Below are positions 53,578 through 61,976 of a DNA stretch of 64,000 nt, in pieces. Position numbers and translations under genes: made by a program. The notes beneath the pieces are model-generated. The model worked only from the letters and a program-made list of their open reading frames with translations, did no database searches and was not told the DNA's origin. Each line of letters starts with the position of its first letter. The stretch's first letter is position 1. The DNA comes from Candidatus Kapaibacterium sp. (GTDB lineage Bacteria > Bacteroidota > Ignavibacteria > Kapaibacteriales > UBA7675), in the NCBI GenBank assembly GCA_028284775.1, contig JANQRB010000006.1, forward strand, positions 1 through 64,000, given 5' to 3'.

Positions 53578-54396
53578 ATGAATGCTCAGTATGACTTTAC
53601 ACTTGAGGCCTCGGCCGCCGATTCGGCCATAATCGCAACACTCAGAAAATTCGGCATTGTGCTTCTTCCTGACTTTGTAAATCAGCAGGAACTCGAGAAT
53701 TTGAAAACAGAGTTTTTTGCCCTGCTGGATACCGAGGCGAACTGGATTCGCAAGATTAAGTACAAACACGGTAAGGCCGTATCGGTACATCGCGCCGGCA
53801 TTGACAGCCAGCGCTTTCCGGTTTTTAAGCAGGTCTTTGACGCGGAACAGATGCACAGGCTTACAAACAGCTACCTTGGCCAGCCTAACTTGGTTAATAA
53901 TGATATTTTCCTGACCTATGATTTGCCTGATCCTACTCCCATCAATGAATTGCACTTCGACAAAATTCATTCGCTGAAATTTTTCCTCTACTTGGCCGAT
54001 ACGACGGAAGCCAGCGGCGCCTTTACTTTCGTCCCCGGCTCGGCCCACATCGGTCGGCAACGGGCAAACGAGCACCTGCGGCACGGGCGGCAAATGTCGA
54101 CGATTCCGAATGTCATTACAGAGGAAGAGTATATCAAGCAATCGATCCCGATCGAGGGCAGAGCCGGCACGATGATCATTTTCGATACGGACGGCTTCCA
54201 CCGCGGCGGTATCGTTCAGGATGGGCAGGAGAGACTCGTGATGCGCGGGCACAGCCACGTGGAGCCCATGCCCATCTACAAGCCTAAACCCTTCAGCCGG
54301 CAATGGTGGCATGAGTTCCCGCTTAATCCTCAGCGTTTCAGCGGGAGTGTGCCGGCCAGACGAATCCTCGTTGAAGATGAATCGACATCAGTTTGA
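53578..54396 (+). CDS. Phytanoyl-CoA dioxygenase (PhyH) family oxygenase
   Basis: A 272-residue Fe(II)/2-oxoglutarate-dependent oxygenase. GIVLLPDFVNQQELENLK is the N-terminal pattern. The metal ligands are the His and Asp of ELHFDKIHS and the His in GFHRGG; RLVMRGH provides the 2-oxoglutarate Arg. An alternative ATG at 53569 adds three residues and the Shine-Dalgarno AAGGA does not clearly choose between them. PhyH enzymes hydroxylate many small molecules, including sugar and lipid precursors in antibiotic and glycan clusters; the substrate here is probably a sugar intermediate. Confidence 0.85.
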   Translation: MNAQYDFTLEASAADSAIIATLRKFGIVLLPDFVNQQELENLKTEFFALLDTEANWIRKIKYKHGKAVSVHRAGIDSQRFPVFKQVFDAEQMHRLTNSYLGQPNLVNNDIFLTYDLPDPTPINELHFDKIHSLKFFLYLADTTEASGAFTFVPGSAHIGRQRANEHLRHGRQMSTIPNVITEEEYIKQSIPIEGRAGTMIIFDTDGFHRGGIVQDGQERLVMRGHSHVEPMPIYKPKPFSRQWWHEFPLNPQRFSGSVPARRILVEDESTSV

Positions 54397-54420
54397 ATCA
54401 ATTAAGCATGTGAGTTTTCG

Positions 54421-55122
54421 ATGGATAAAACACTGTGTATCATTCCTGCGCGCGGCGGATCGAAGCGAGTCCCGCGCAAAAACGTCCTGCCGCTGAATGG
54501 TATCCCCTTGATTCAATACAGTTTTGAAGCGGCAAAGAGGGCAGAAGTATTTACGGACATACTGGTTTCGACCGATGACCCTGAAATCAAAAGCATTGCC
54601 GAACGTGAAGGCATCGGCATCGAGCATCGCAGCGAACAAATGAGCGCCGACAAAGTTACGGTCGTTCAATTGATCAAAGAGTACATCGAGCGAAGCGGCG
54701 CCGAAAACCGCTACGACTCGATCGCAGCCCTGCTGCCTACCTGCCCCTTCCGTACCCATAAGGATGTTCGCGATGCCGTTACCTATTACCGGGCCAATAA
54801 ACATCGCAACAAGTTTCTGGTGGGGGTTACCGAGTATGAGTTTCCGCCCCAGTTTGCACTCACGATTGACGACGGCATCGCGACGCAGGAACATCCCTCG
54901 GCCTTTGCCGTGACGCGAAGTCAGGATGTTAAGAAGTATTACCATGCCAATGGCTCGATCTATCTGGCCGATATCAAGGCCTTCCTGGAAGCCGGCACAT
55001 TCTTCGTCAGACAGGTGCTGACTTATGTTATGCCGGCCGAACGTTCCTTCGACATAGATTATCCTTATCAGTATCAGATTGCCGACTATTATGCGAAGTT
55101 AATTGCGGAGCACGAATCATGA
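54421..55122 (+). CDS. CMP-sugar synthetase (NeuA/PseF-like cytidylyltransferase)
   Basis: A 233-residue enzyme of the acylneuraminate cytidylyltransferase family that activates a 2-keto sugar acid with CTP. CIIPARGGSKRVPRKNVLPLNGIPLIQYS is the CTP-binding N-terminal motif; ILVSTDDPEI, SIAALLPTCPFRT and the C-terminal FDIDYPYQYQIADYY are typical. It is shorter than bacterial NeuA proteins with an extra esterase domain. It overlaps the next gene by four bases (ATGA). With the NeuB-family genes it indicates synthesis of a CMP-nonulosonate, but sialic, legionaminic and pseudaminic acids cannot be told apart. Confidence 0.88.
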   Translation: MDKTLCIIPARGGSKRVPRKNVLPLNGIPLIQYSFEAAKRAEVFTDILVSTDDPEIKSIAEREGIGIEHRSEQMSADKVTVVQLIKEYIERSGAENRYDSIAALLPTCPFRTHKDVRDAVTYYRANKHRNKFLVGVTEYEFPPQFALTIDDGIATQEHPSAFAVTRSQDVKKYYHANGSIYLADIKAFLEAGTFFVRQVLTYVMPAERSFDIDYPYQYQIADYYAKLIAEHES

Positions 55123-56156
55123 TTTTCAGCCAGCAAATCGACATTAATGATGGGACCATCGGACGGGGCAACAGGCCGTATATCATTGCGGAGATGGCCT
55201 GCGCTCACAATGGCGATGTTGAATCGGCGCGGCGGCTCATCGATCTGGCCGCCGAAGCCGGGGCGGATGCGGTCCAGCTTCAATTTTTTAACACGGAGCA
55301 TTCGGTTGTTCCGGCCCACGATGTATTCAAGATCTCCCAGGAAATTGAATTCTCCGCCGCGCAGTGGCGGTCATTGACCGAGTATGCCCGCTCTTTGAAG
55401 ATTGACGTCTTTGCCTGTCCCTATGACACCCGGAGCGCCGAGCTCGCCATCGAGTTGGGGGTCGACGGCATTAAATTAAACTCGGCCGATCTGTCTAATC
55501 CCGATATGCTGCAAACGGTCGCGGCTTCGGCCATACCTTTTACCTTGGGAACAGGCGCCTCGACCCTGAATGAGATCAGCGCCGCCCTGCGCATTATTCA
55601 CGAACATGGCGGACGCAATGTAGTACTGATGCATGGGGTGCAGAATTTTCCAACCAGCATCGAAGATCTGAATATTGCTCGAATCGAATTGTTGAAAGAC
55701 GTATTCAACATGCCGGTCGGTTACCACGATCATACCGACGCTGATGATCCTTTTTGTGAAGTTGTCGATCTGATAGCCATCGGCTTTGGCGCTAATATTA
55801 TCGAGAAGCACATCGTACTTGACAGGTCACGCAAAGGACTCGATTATCAGGCGGCGCTGGAACAGGATGAATTTCGCAGCTTTGTCGCGCGAATTCATAA
55901 AGCATGGATTGCCGTCGGTTCGAAGGAAATTCGTCCCTTTTCCGCGAGCGACATAAAATACCGCACGTTTCAGAAGAAGAGCGTCGTGGCGGCTGCCGAC
56001 CTGGAAGCAGGCGCGCTACTACGGCGGGCCGACATTCTCTTTATCAGAAATGTCGAGAATGGCGTCGCTCCCATTGACTTCCCGGAGCTTGAAGGCAAAC
56101 GTCTCCGCCGCTCCGTGGCCAGGTATGACAATATTCGTTTTGAGGATGTGGAGTAG
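55119..56156 (+). CDS. NeuB-family synthase, divergent paralogue
   Basis: A 345-residue protein with an N-terminal NeuB barrel and a C-terminal SAF-like domain. Glu25 in YIIAEMACAHNG matches the metal-ligand Glu of NeuB, GYHDHT and IEKHIVLD match the two metal-ligand His regions, and KLNSAD the second conserved Lys. Yet the VKxQ motif reads VQLQ (Gln53 in place of the lysine that contacts phosphoenolpyruvate in NeuB), and the LxCTxxYP motif reads LMHGVQNFP. It probably condenses a sugar with an enolpyruvate-type donor in a changed way, or is a related synthase. It overlaps the CMP-sugar synthetase by four bases. Confidence 0.8.
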   Translation: MIFSQQIDINDGTIGRGNRPYIIAEMACAHNGDVESARRLIDLAAEAGADAVQLQFFNTEHSVVPAHDVFKISQEIEFSAAQWRSLTEYARSLKIDVFACPYDTRSAELAIELGVDGIKLNSADLSNPDMLQTVAASAIPFTLGTGASTLNEISAALRIIHEHGGRNVVLMHGVQNFPTSIEDLNIARIELLKDVFNMPVGYHDHTDADDPFCEVVDLIAIGFGANIIEKHIVLDRSRKGLDYQAALEQDEFRSFVARIHKAWIAVGSKEIRPFSASDIKYRTFQKKSVVAAADLEAGALLRRADILFIRNVENGVAPIDFPELEGKRLRRSVARYDNIRFEDVE

Positions 56157-56167
56157 GAGCAATCGCT

Positions 56168-57259
56168 ATGGATAAACATTCGTCGACCGAACAGCAGCGT
56201 CCGAATCAAGCCGCTGAAGTCCAGATCGCAGGTCGGAAGATCGGCAGCGCTCATCCCGCTTATATCATCGCCGAAGCCGGCGTTAACCACAACGGCAACT
56301 TCGACATGGCGCTCAAACTGGTGGAAGAGGCGCATAAGGCCGGGGCGGACTGCGTGAAGTTTCAGACTTTTAACACCGAGTCTTGCGAAAGCAAATATAC
56401 GCTGAAGCCCGGCTATTTTGGCGGACGCGATCGCAATGCCGACAAGATCGATTTCCTGAAGGCGCTCGAATTCGACAAAGAGCAATTCCGGGACTTAAAA
56501 CAATATTGCGACGAACTGGGCATTACTTTTATGTCAATGGCCGCCGACTATCCTTCGCTGGAGCTACTGGTGGACATCGGCTGTCCGGCGATTAAGGTCG
56601 GCTCCTCCGACACGTTGAACTTTCCGCTCTTCAAGGCCATCGGCAGCAGCGGCTTACCCGTTGTCTACTCGACCGGAATTTCAACGCTCGATGACGTGAC
56701 AAGCGGCATCGCTTACCTGCGGGACAGCGGCGTACGGGATATCTGCGTCCTGCAGTGCACGTCCCAGTATCCCGCCCCGGTGGAAGATATCAATCTGGCC
56801 GTCATGGACGTCTATCGGCGCGAATTTCAATTGCCGGCCGGGCTTTCGGATCACTCGGAGGGCCTGCATATACCAATTGCGGCGGTCGCCCGCGGCGCAT
56901 CCGTTATCGAAAAGCACATGACCCTCAGTCGTATGCTTCCGGGCGTCGATCACATCGCTTCGATTGAGCCGGCTGAACTGCGGCAAATGATTGCCTGGAT
57001 ACGCGATGTGGAGTCGGCAATTGGCGATGGCGCCAAGGCGATCAGAAGCAGTGAAAAAGAACACCTGCAATCGATGCGCAAGAGCCTCTTCAGCCTGCGG
57101 AACATTCGGGCGGGAGAGGTTTTAACACTGCAAAATGTCGGCGCGAAACGTCCCGGCGGAGGTATTATGCCGACGGAAATCGACAGGCTGCTGGGCCGCA
57201 AGGCTGCCGTGGATATCGACAATGACGAATTCATTACATGGGAAATGACCGGCGAATGA
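56168..57259 (+). CDS. N-acetylneuraminate synthase family protein (NeuB/PseI type)
   Basis: A 363-residue canonical NeuB-family enzyme that joins phosphoenolpyruvate to an N-acylated aminosugar. YIIAEAGVNHNGNFDMAL, CVKFQTFNTESC (with the lysine missing from the previous paralogue), KVGSSD, LQCTSQYPAPVEDINL, LSDHSEG and IEKHMTLSR are all present, and the C-terminal 70 residues (RAGEVLTLQNVGAKRPGGGIMPTEIDRLLGRKA) form the SAF domain. GGAG lies eight bases before the ATG. Whether the acceptor sugar gives sialic, legionaminic or pseudaminic acid cannot be read from the sequence. Confidence 0.92.
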   Translation: MDKHSSTEQQRPNQAAEVQIAGRKIGSAHPAYIIAEAGVNHNGNFDMALKLVEEAHKAGADCVKFQTFNTESCESKYTLKPGYFGGRDRNADKIDFLKALEFDKEQFRDLKQYCDELGITFMSMAADYPSLELLVDIGCPAIKVGSSDTLNFPLFKAIGSSGLPVVYSTGISTLDDVTSGIAYLRDSGVRDICVLQCTSQYPAPVEDINLAVMDVYRREFQLPAGLSDHSEGLHIPIAAVARGASVIEKHMTLSRMLPGVDHIASIEPAELRQMIAWIRDVESAIGDGAKAIRSSEKEHLQSMRKSLFSLRNIRAGEVLTLQNVGAKRPGGGIMPTEIDRLLGRKAAVDIDNDEFITWEMTGE

Positions 57260-58323
57260 CTTTTGAGGTATTTGATAGTGGGCAGGTTCACAAGTGGCGG
57301 GAGTGTTTGGGGCAGATCCCCACGCGCTGCAGGGATGTATTTTACCGGCCTGAGTATCTCATCAGCTTTGCCCATTACGAGCAGGCCGAAGCTCTTTGTT
57401 TCTGCATGCGAAATAACGACTACCTCATTCTGTATCCGGTCTTAAAAAAAGAAATTGTCAACTTCGACGTAGGGGACCGGTATTTCGACATTTCCTCGGC
57501 TTATGGCTACGGCGGCGCGATCGCCAATTTCGATACGGTGCCCGAAGAGTTGCGGCAGTCATTTAACAAGGCGGTGGACGACTGGTGCCGATCGAATAAT
57601 GTCATTGCCGAGTTTATTCGCGAAAATCCGGTATTGCGCACACAGGAGCATTATCTGCGGGATGCGCGCTATTTCAGAGTACGCTACAATGTCTACGTCG
57701 ATCCCGAAGATGAACCGCAGTTAAAGAGCGCCAATGTCCGCCGCAATCTCCGGAAAGCTGCCAGGACTGGTTTGTATGCGGAAGTAGACGAGTCGCTGCA
57801 ATCGCTTCAGCGCTTCATCGATTTGTACGCCATGACTGCCCGCCGCCTGCAAATGGCAGCTTACTATCGCTTTGACGAAGAGTATTTTCAGCGTGTGCAG
57901 GCGACGCTGGGCGATGCTGCCTGTCTTATTAACGTGTGTAAAGACAATGTCATCATTGCATCGACCTTGTTTTTCCACACTGCTGACTATACGACTTATT
58001 TTCTGGGCGCATCGGATTTTGCCTATTCCGATCTGCGACCGAATGATTTGTTGTTTACGACAATGATCGAATCGACCGGGGCCAGGGGGGCGCGTCTCCT
58101 CTGTCTTGGCGGTGGAACAAGTGACGATGAAAACGATAGCTTGTTCAGATTCAAACGCAAATTCGCCAGTGAAATCCGCGAGGTGTATGCCGGTGCGCGC
58201 ACTTTGAATGAGGCGGTATACACAGAAATCGTGCGCCAGTGGTCCGCGAGAAATCCGGAGCTTGCCAAACAATATCCCTCGTTCTTCCTCAAGTATCGTC
58301 TTGAAGCGGAGGGCGCGGCGTAG
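57256..58323 (+). CDS. FemAB/GNAT-like acyl- or aminoacyltransferase
   Basis: A 355-residue protein starting at ATG 57256 with a four-base overlap with the neuB stop. The pattern VFYRPEYLISFAHYEQAEALCF, LYPVLKKEI, YFDISSAYGYGGAI, VRRNLRKAARTGL, and LLCLGGGTSDDENDSLFRFKRKFA fits the FemAB-like GNAT superfamily, whose members add amino acids or acyl groups to peptidoglycan or sugar amines. In a locus with aminotransferase and formyltransferase genes, acylation of an amino sugar is a sensible role. Substrate is inferred only. Confidence 0.75.
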   Translation: MTFEVFDSGQVHKWRECLGQIPTRCRDVFYRPEYLISFAHYEQAEALCFCMRNNDYLILYPVLKKEIVNFDVGDRYFDISSAYGYGGAIANFDTVPEELRQSFNKAVDDWCRSNNVIAEFIRENPVLRTQEHYLRDARYFRVRYNVYVDPEDEPQLKSANVRRNLRKAARTGLYAEVDESLQSLQRFIDLYAMTARRLQMAAYYRFDEEYFQRVQATLGDAACLINVCKDNVIIASTLFFHTADYTTYFLGASDFAYSDLRPNDLLFTTMIESTGARGARLLCLGGGTSDDENDSLFRFKRKFASEIREVYAGARTLNEAVYTEIVRQWSARNPELAKQYPSFFLKYRLEAEGAA

Positions 58324-58333
58324 CGGCACAGCT

Positions 58334-59029
58334 ATGTATAATTTTCTGCCGAAGTCATATCGCCAGAGAATCAGGAAGTCGCTTGCGGACAGGGGACTCT
58401 TCAAGACGATACTCCTAGTGTACTATGAACGTTGGATCGAATATCGCTATCGGATAAGTGCCGGCGGAATCGTGAACCTTGACTCCCTCGATATCGACAG
58501 CGCGAATGTCGCCAAGGGCGTGCGCTACGAAGGTGTTAATTATTACATCTTTAATGAGATAATGCAACGCGGCGGCATAGACTTCGCCAACAGCACATTC
58601 CTGGATTTCGGCTGTGGCAAGGGACAGGCAATGGTGTTTGCGTCGGATCGGCCATTTCGCAAGTTATTGGGCGTGGAGTTTTCCGCGAGGCTGTGCGGAG
58701 AGTGCCGGAGCAATCTCGAATCACATTTCCGGCTGTTTAAGAAACTTACACCGTATGAAGTATATTGTTGTGACGCCGCTTCCTACGCTATTCCGGACGA
58801 GGTCAACGTGTTTTTTTTCTTCAATCCCTTTGATGCTGAAGTATTGAAGAAGGTACTCGAAAATATCGATGAGTCCTTAAGGCGTTTCCCCCGCAGCATT
58901 ACCGCGCTGTATGTGAATGCGATCCATCGTCATGTATTTGTTGAAAGCGGCTACCGGCAGTTATCATCCTTCCACGACAATAAACTTGATTTATATGTTG
59001 ACGGAGGAGCCTATGTATTTGCGAAGTAG
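58334..59029 (+). CDS. Class I SAM-dependent methyltransferase
   Basis: A 231-residue protein. The ATG at 58334 lies ten bases after the FemAB-like stop. Motif I is FLDFGCGKGQAMVFAS; VFFFFNPFDAEVLKKVL corresponds to motif IV. Residues before 90 are unlike common methyltransferases and may bind the acceptor. It probably methylates a sugar or intermediate of this locus. The protein ends just before the formyltransferase gene, nine bases away. Confidence 0.75.
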   Translation: MYNFLPKSYRQRIRKSLADRGLFKTILLVYYERWIEYRYRISAGGIVNLDSLDIDSANVAKGVRYEGVNYYIFNEIMQRGGIDFANSTFLDFGCGKGQAMVFASDRPFRKLLGVEFSARLCGECRSNLESHFRLFKKLTPYEVYCCDAASYAIPDEVNVFFFFNPFDAEVLKKVLENIDESLRRFPRSITALYVNAIHRHVFVESGYRQLSSFHDNKLDLYVDGGAYVFAK

Positions 59030-59038
59030 GGTGCGTCT

Positions 59039-59707
59039 ATGACGAATATCAGACTGGGATTTTTTGTCGGCAAAGGGGGCGGCGACTATTTCGCGCTGGA
59101 GAAGGCCAGAGCCAGTGGCCTGATTGACTACGACCTTTCTTATGTCTGTACATCTTCAAAATTGTCGCGCGTGGTCGAATCCCTGAAGTCGGAAGGCCGC
59201 CAAGAGTTTTATGTCGCGGAGAGTATGAAGAACAGACGCGAAGAGTTTTTTCGCGAATCGCTTGCACGGCTGCAGGCTCACAATACCGATTGGATATTCA
59301 CGAGCGGCTTTTTATTTCTCTTGCCGGATTTCCTTGTCGAACAGTTCAGGAATCGCATTATAAACTCGCATCAGTCCTTGCTGCCGGCCTACCAGGGCAT
59401 TCATACCAAGGAGGATATGGCATCGACGGGCGATAAGTTCCTGGGTGCGACCATACATTTTGTCGACACGACAATGGATATGGGCCCCAAGTTGTTTCAG
59501 GCGGTATTTCCGAATTATGGAATGGCGGATTTCAGTCGTGTGCTGCGGCATTATCGTTTTGTGCAGGATGCGCTCATTGTGCAGCAGGTACGCAACCTGG
59601 CCCGTAATCAGGTAGGGCAGGGTATGACGGTGTTCAATGAGACGATGATTATTCCGGCCGTTGATGAGGATATCCTTAACTATTTTTATGCCGAGCATTA
59701 TGGATAA
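59039..59707 (+). CDS. Formyltransferase (PurN-like fold)
   Basis: A 222-residue protein of the formyl-tetrahydrofolate-dependent transferase superfamily. IINSHQSLLPAYQG holds the catalytic His in the family's H-x-S-LLP-x-Y-x-G motif, WIFTSGFLFLLPD corresponds to the Asn/fold strand, and ATIHFVDTTMDMGP carries the catalytic Asp. Length is close to PurN (about 200-220). Context with an aminotransferase suggests transfer of formyl to a sugar amine, as in VioF/QdtF-type enzymes, rather than purine synthesis; the latter cannot be excluded by fold alone. It overlaps the next gene by eight bases. Confidence 0.8.
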   Translation: MTNIRLGFFVGKGGGDYFALEKARASGLIDYDLSYVCTSSKLSRVVESLKSEGRQEFYVAESMKNRREEFFRESLARLQAHNTDWIFTSGFLFLLPDFLVEQFRNRIINSHQSLLPAYQGIHTKEDMASTGDKFLGATIHFVDTTMDMGPKLFQAVFPNYGMADFSRVLRHYRFVQDALIVQQVRNLARNQVGQGMTVFNETMIIPAVDEDILNYFYAEHYG

Positions 59708-60563
59708 TGTTTACGTCAGCACGGGCGCATTTCAATCCAGGCAGCTAGCAGCTATTCTGGCGCTGGCTCGCGATGCAGGATTGCACAATATTGAATTGAG
59801 CTCGGGTATAAACTATAGCGACGATATCGAATCACTCGTGATGGCAAATCGCGGGCATTTCCGCTTTTTACTGCACAATTATTTTCCGCCCCCCGCTGAG
59901 CCCTTCGTGTTGAACCTCGGCTCCGGCGATCCGGCGGTCGTGGAACGCTGTTTCGAATTGTGCCGACGAGCCATTGATTGGAGTGCGGTCTGCGGCGCTG
60001 ATTTCTACGCCGTTCACTGCGGCTTCAGCTTCGACGGCACGGGCCGCGCTCTTGGCAACAAGAGCGTACTGGATTTGCCGCGCATTGCAATGGACGTCGC
60101 CTTTGAAAATTTCTGTGTTAACATCAGTCGGCTTGCGGATTATGCCGAGCAGCAAGGCATTCGACTGGCCATTGAAAACAATGTCATCAATCACTATGCG
60201 CTCATTGACGGCCGGAACGAACTTTGTCTCGGTACGAATCAGCATGGCCTGGGCCGCATTTTCGACAGAGTAGGGCATGCCAACCTCGGCTTGTTGCTCG
60301 ACCTTGCTCATGCCAAAGTGAATATCAGAACCGATGGGATGGATATCGACAAATTGCTGCAGCAAATCGGCGACAAAATTATCGCTGTCCATATCAGTGA
60401 CAATGACGGGCTCAATGATAACAATGAGCGCTTAAGCGCCGACAGCGATCTCGGGCCTTATGTGAGGCAATTGCAGCATCTTCCCTTGGTGTTGGAAGTG
60501 TTTAATCTGGCGCCGGATGAAATAGTCTCGCAGCTTGGTGTAATTCAATCATATCTGAAATAA
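59700..60563 (+). CDS. Sugar phosphate isomerase/epimerase-like TIM barrel
   Basis: A 287-residue AP_endonuc_2/xylose isomerase-like barrel. The ATG at 59700 follows the end of the formyltransferase frame; another ATG lies at 59688. NVYVSTGAF opens the barrel, and metal-binding residues fit YAVHCGFSF, LAIENNVI, LGLLLDLAHAKVN and IIAVHISDND. Such barrels act as isomerases or epimerases with divalent metals. Its position between formyltransferase and aminotransferase suggests it prepares or recycles a keto sugar of the pathway. It shares one base with the following gene (TAATG). Confidence 0.75.
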   Translation: MDNVYVSTGAFQSRQLAAILALARDAGLHNIELSSGINYSDDIESLVMANRGHFRFLLHNYFPPPAEPFVLNLGSGDPAVVERCFELCRRAIDWSAVCGADFYAVHCGFSFDGTGRALGNKSVLDLPRIAMDVAFENFCVNISRLADYAEQQGIRLAIENNVINHYALIDGRNELCLGTNQHGLGRIFDRVGHANLGLLLDLAHAKVNIRTDGMDIDKLLQQIGDKIIAVHISDNDGLNDNNERLSADSDLGPYVRQLQHLPLVLEVFNLAPDEIVSQLGVIQSYLK

Positions 60564-61975
60564 TGAGAGCAACCGTGCAAAACTCCATCTGCAAACGCGA
60601 CACGAGCCTGCGCGCTCTGTTAGAGGCGATTAACGAGCGGCCCGCTGGTATTGCATTTATCGTGGATGATGCCAATAAACTCTGCGGCGTAATGACGGAC
60701 GGCGACTTGCGCCGCCTGCTGCTCGACGGCCGCGACCTGGGCGACAGTCTGCGTGACGTTCGGCTTGGCGACTACGTGTTTGCAAAGCTGGGCGAGGACA
60801 TCGAGCATATCCTGTCGAAGTTAAGCTCCAAAGTGCGGATCGTGCCTCTTGTCAATGATCGGGGGGAAGTCGTCGATTATTTCCGCTATGATCAGCGTCT
60901 GCATGTACCAGTGGCGATGCCCGACCTGGGCGGCAATGAGCTGCGTTATGTTACCGATGCGGTGCTTTCGACCTGGATCTCCAGCACCGGGAAATACATC
61001 GACCGCTTTGAGCAGGATTTTGCGGCCTTTTGTGAATGTCTGCACGGCGTCACCACTTCCAACGGTACGGTAGCGCTGCATCTGGCGCTGGCGGCGCTGG
61101 GTGTCGGCCCGGGTGATGAAGTGATTGTTCCCGACTTCACCTTTGCCGCCACGGCCAACGCCGTACTCCATGCCGGTGCGACGCCCGTCATCGTCGATGT
61201 CGAAGCCGAGAGCTGGTGTATCGATCCCGCCGCTGTCCGCGACGCGCTTTCCGAGCGCACCAAGGCTATCATCCCCGTGCATATCTATGGACAGCCTTGT
61301 GATATGGACGCCATTATGGATATCGCCGCCCGCAACAATTTGTATGTAATCGAAGATGCCGCCGAAGCGCACGGCGCGCGCTACAAAGGGCGGCGCGTCG
61401 GAACGATCGGCGATATCGGTTGCTTTTCCTTCTACGGCAACAAAGTAGTTACCACCGGCGAAGGCGGTATGTGCGTCACCAACTCCGATGAACACAACGC
61501 AAGCATGCGTCTGTTGCGCGACCATGGTATGAGTAAGGATAAACGCTACTGGCACGAGAAGATCGGTTTTAACTATCGCATGACGAATCTGCAGGCGGCC
61601 CTTGGCTGTGCCCAGATGGAACGCATCGATGAAATTCTTGCTTTTCGGCAGACCGTCGAAAACCGTTATCGCGAATTGCTTGAGCCTCTGGGCATCGTAC
61701 ATTTACAGCGCGGCGACCTGCCTGGACGTGACAAAATCGTCTGGCTTGTCAGCGGCACTGTTGTCGACGGCCGGCGTGATGAATTGATGCGGGCGATGAA
61801 AGACAAAGGCATCGATGTCCGCCAGACTTTCTATTCTCTCAGTGACATGGATGTCTATAAACAATATGCCTTCAGCAACAAAACCAGTAAAATGATTGCG
61901 GCAAGCGGTCTGTCATTCCCAACACACAAAGATGTTGATTTTGACAAGCTGAGCGCTGTCCTGGCAAATCTTTAA
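60563..61975 (+). CDS. CBS-domain fused DegT/DnrJ/EryC1 sugar aminotransferase
   Basis: A 470-residue fusion. Residues 1-112 read as a CBS domain pair (TSLRALLEAINERPAGIAFIVDDANKLCGVMTDGDLRR, KVRIVPLVNDRGEVVDYFRYD), a module that senses nucleotides. Residues 113-470 are a DegT-type PLP aminotransferase: SNGTVALHLALAALGVGPGDEVIVPDFTF, IPVHIYGQPCDMDAI, EDAAEAHGARYKG and FSFYGNKVVTTGEGGM with the PLP lysine at 294. It aminates a keto sugar with glutamate as the usual donor. CBS domains are common on sugar nucleotidyltransferases in glycan loci (PtmE type), but their fusion to an aminotransferase is unusual and suggests allosteric control. Confidence 0.82.
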   Translation: MRATVQNSICKRDTSLRALLEAINERPAGIAFIVDDANKLCGVMTDGDLRRLLLDGRDLGDSLRDVRLGDYVFAKLGEDIEHILSKLSSKVRIVPLVNDRGEVVDYFRYDQRLHVPVAMPDLGGNELRYVTDAVLSTWISSTGKYIDRFEQDFAAFCECLHGVTTSNGTVALHLALAALGVGPGDEVIVPDFTFAATANAVLHAGATPVIVDVEAESWCIDPAAVRDALSERTKAIIPVHIYGQPCDMDAIMDIAARNNLYVIEDAAEAHGARYKGRRVGTIGDIGCFSFYGNKVVTTGEGGMCVTNSDEHNASMRLLRDHGMSKDKRYWHEKIGFNYRMTNLQAALGCAQMERIDEILAFRQTVENRYRELLEPLGIVHLQRGDLPGRDKIVWLVSGTVVDGRRDELMRAMKDKGIDVRQTFYSLSDMDVYKQYAFSNKTSKMIAASGLSFPTHKDVDFDKLSAVLANL

Positions 61976-61976
61976 C

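Noticed and set aside
53044..54312. 422-codon open frame on the minus strand across two genes
   Set aside because: It spans the DapA-like and PhyH genes on the opposite strand, both of which carry clear catalytic motifs; antisense artefact of codon bias.
60821..61702. 293-codon open frame on the minus strand
   Set aside because: Antisense to the CBS-DegT gene; no motif and no start signal.
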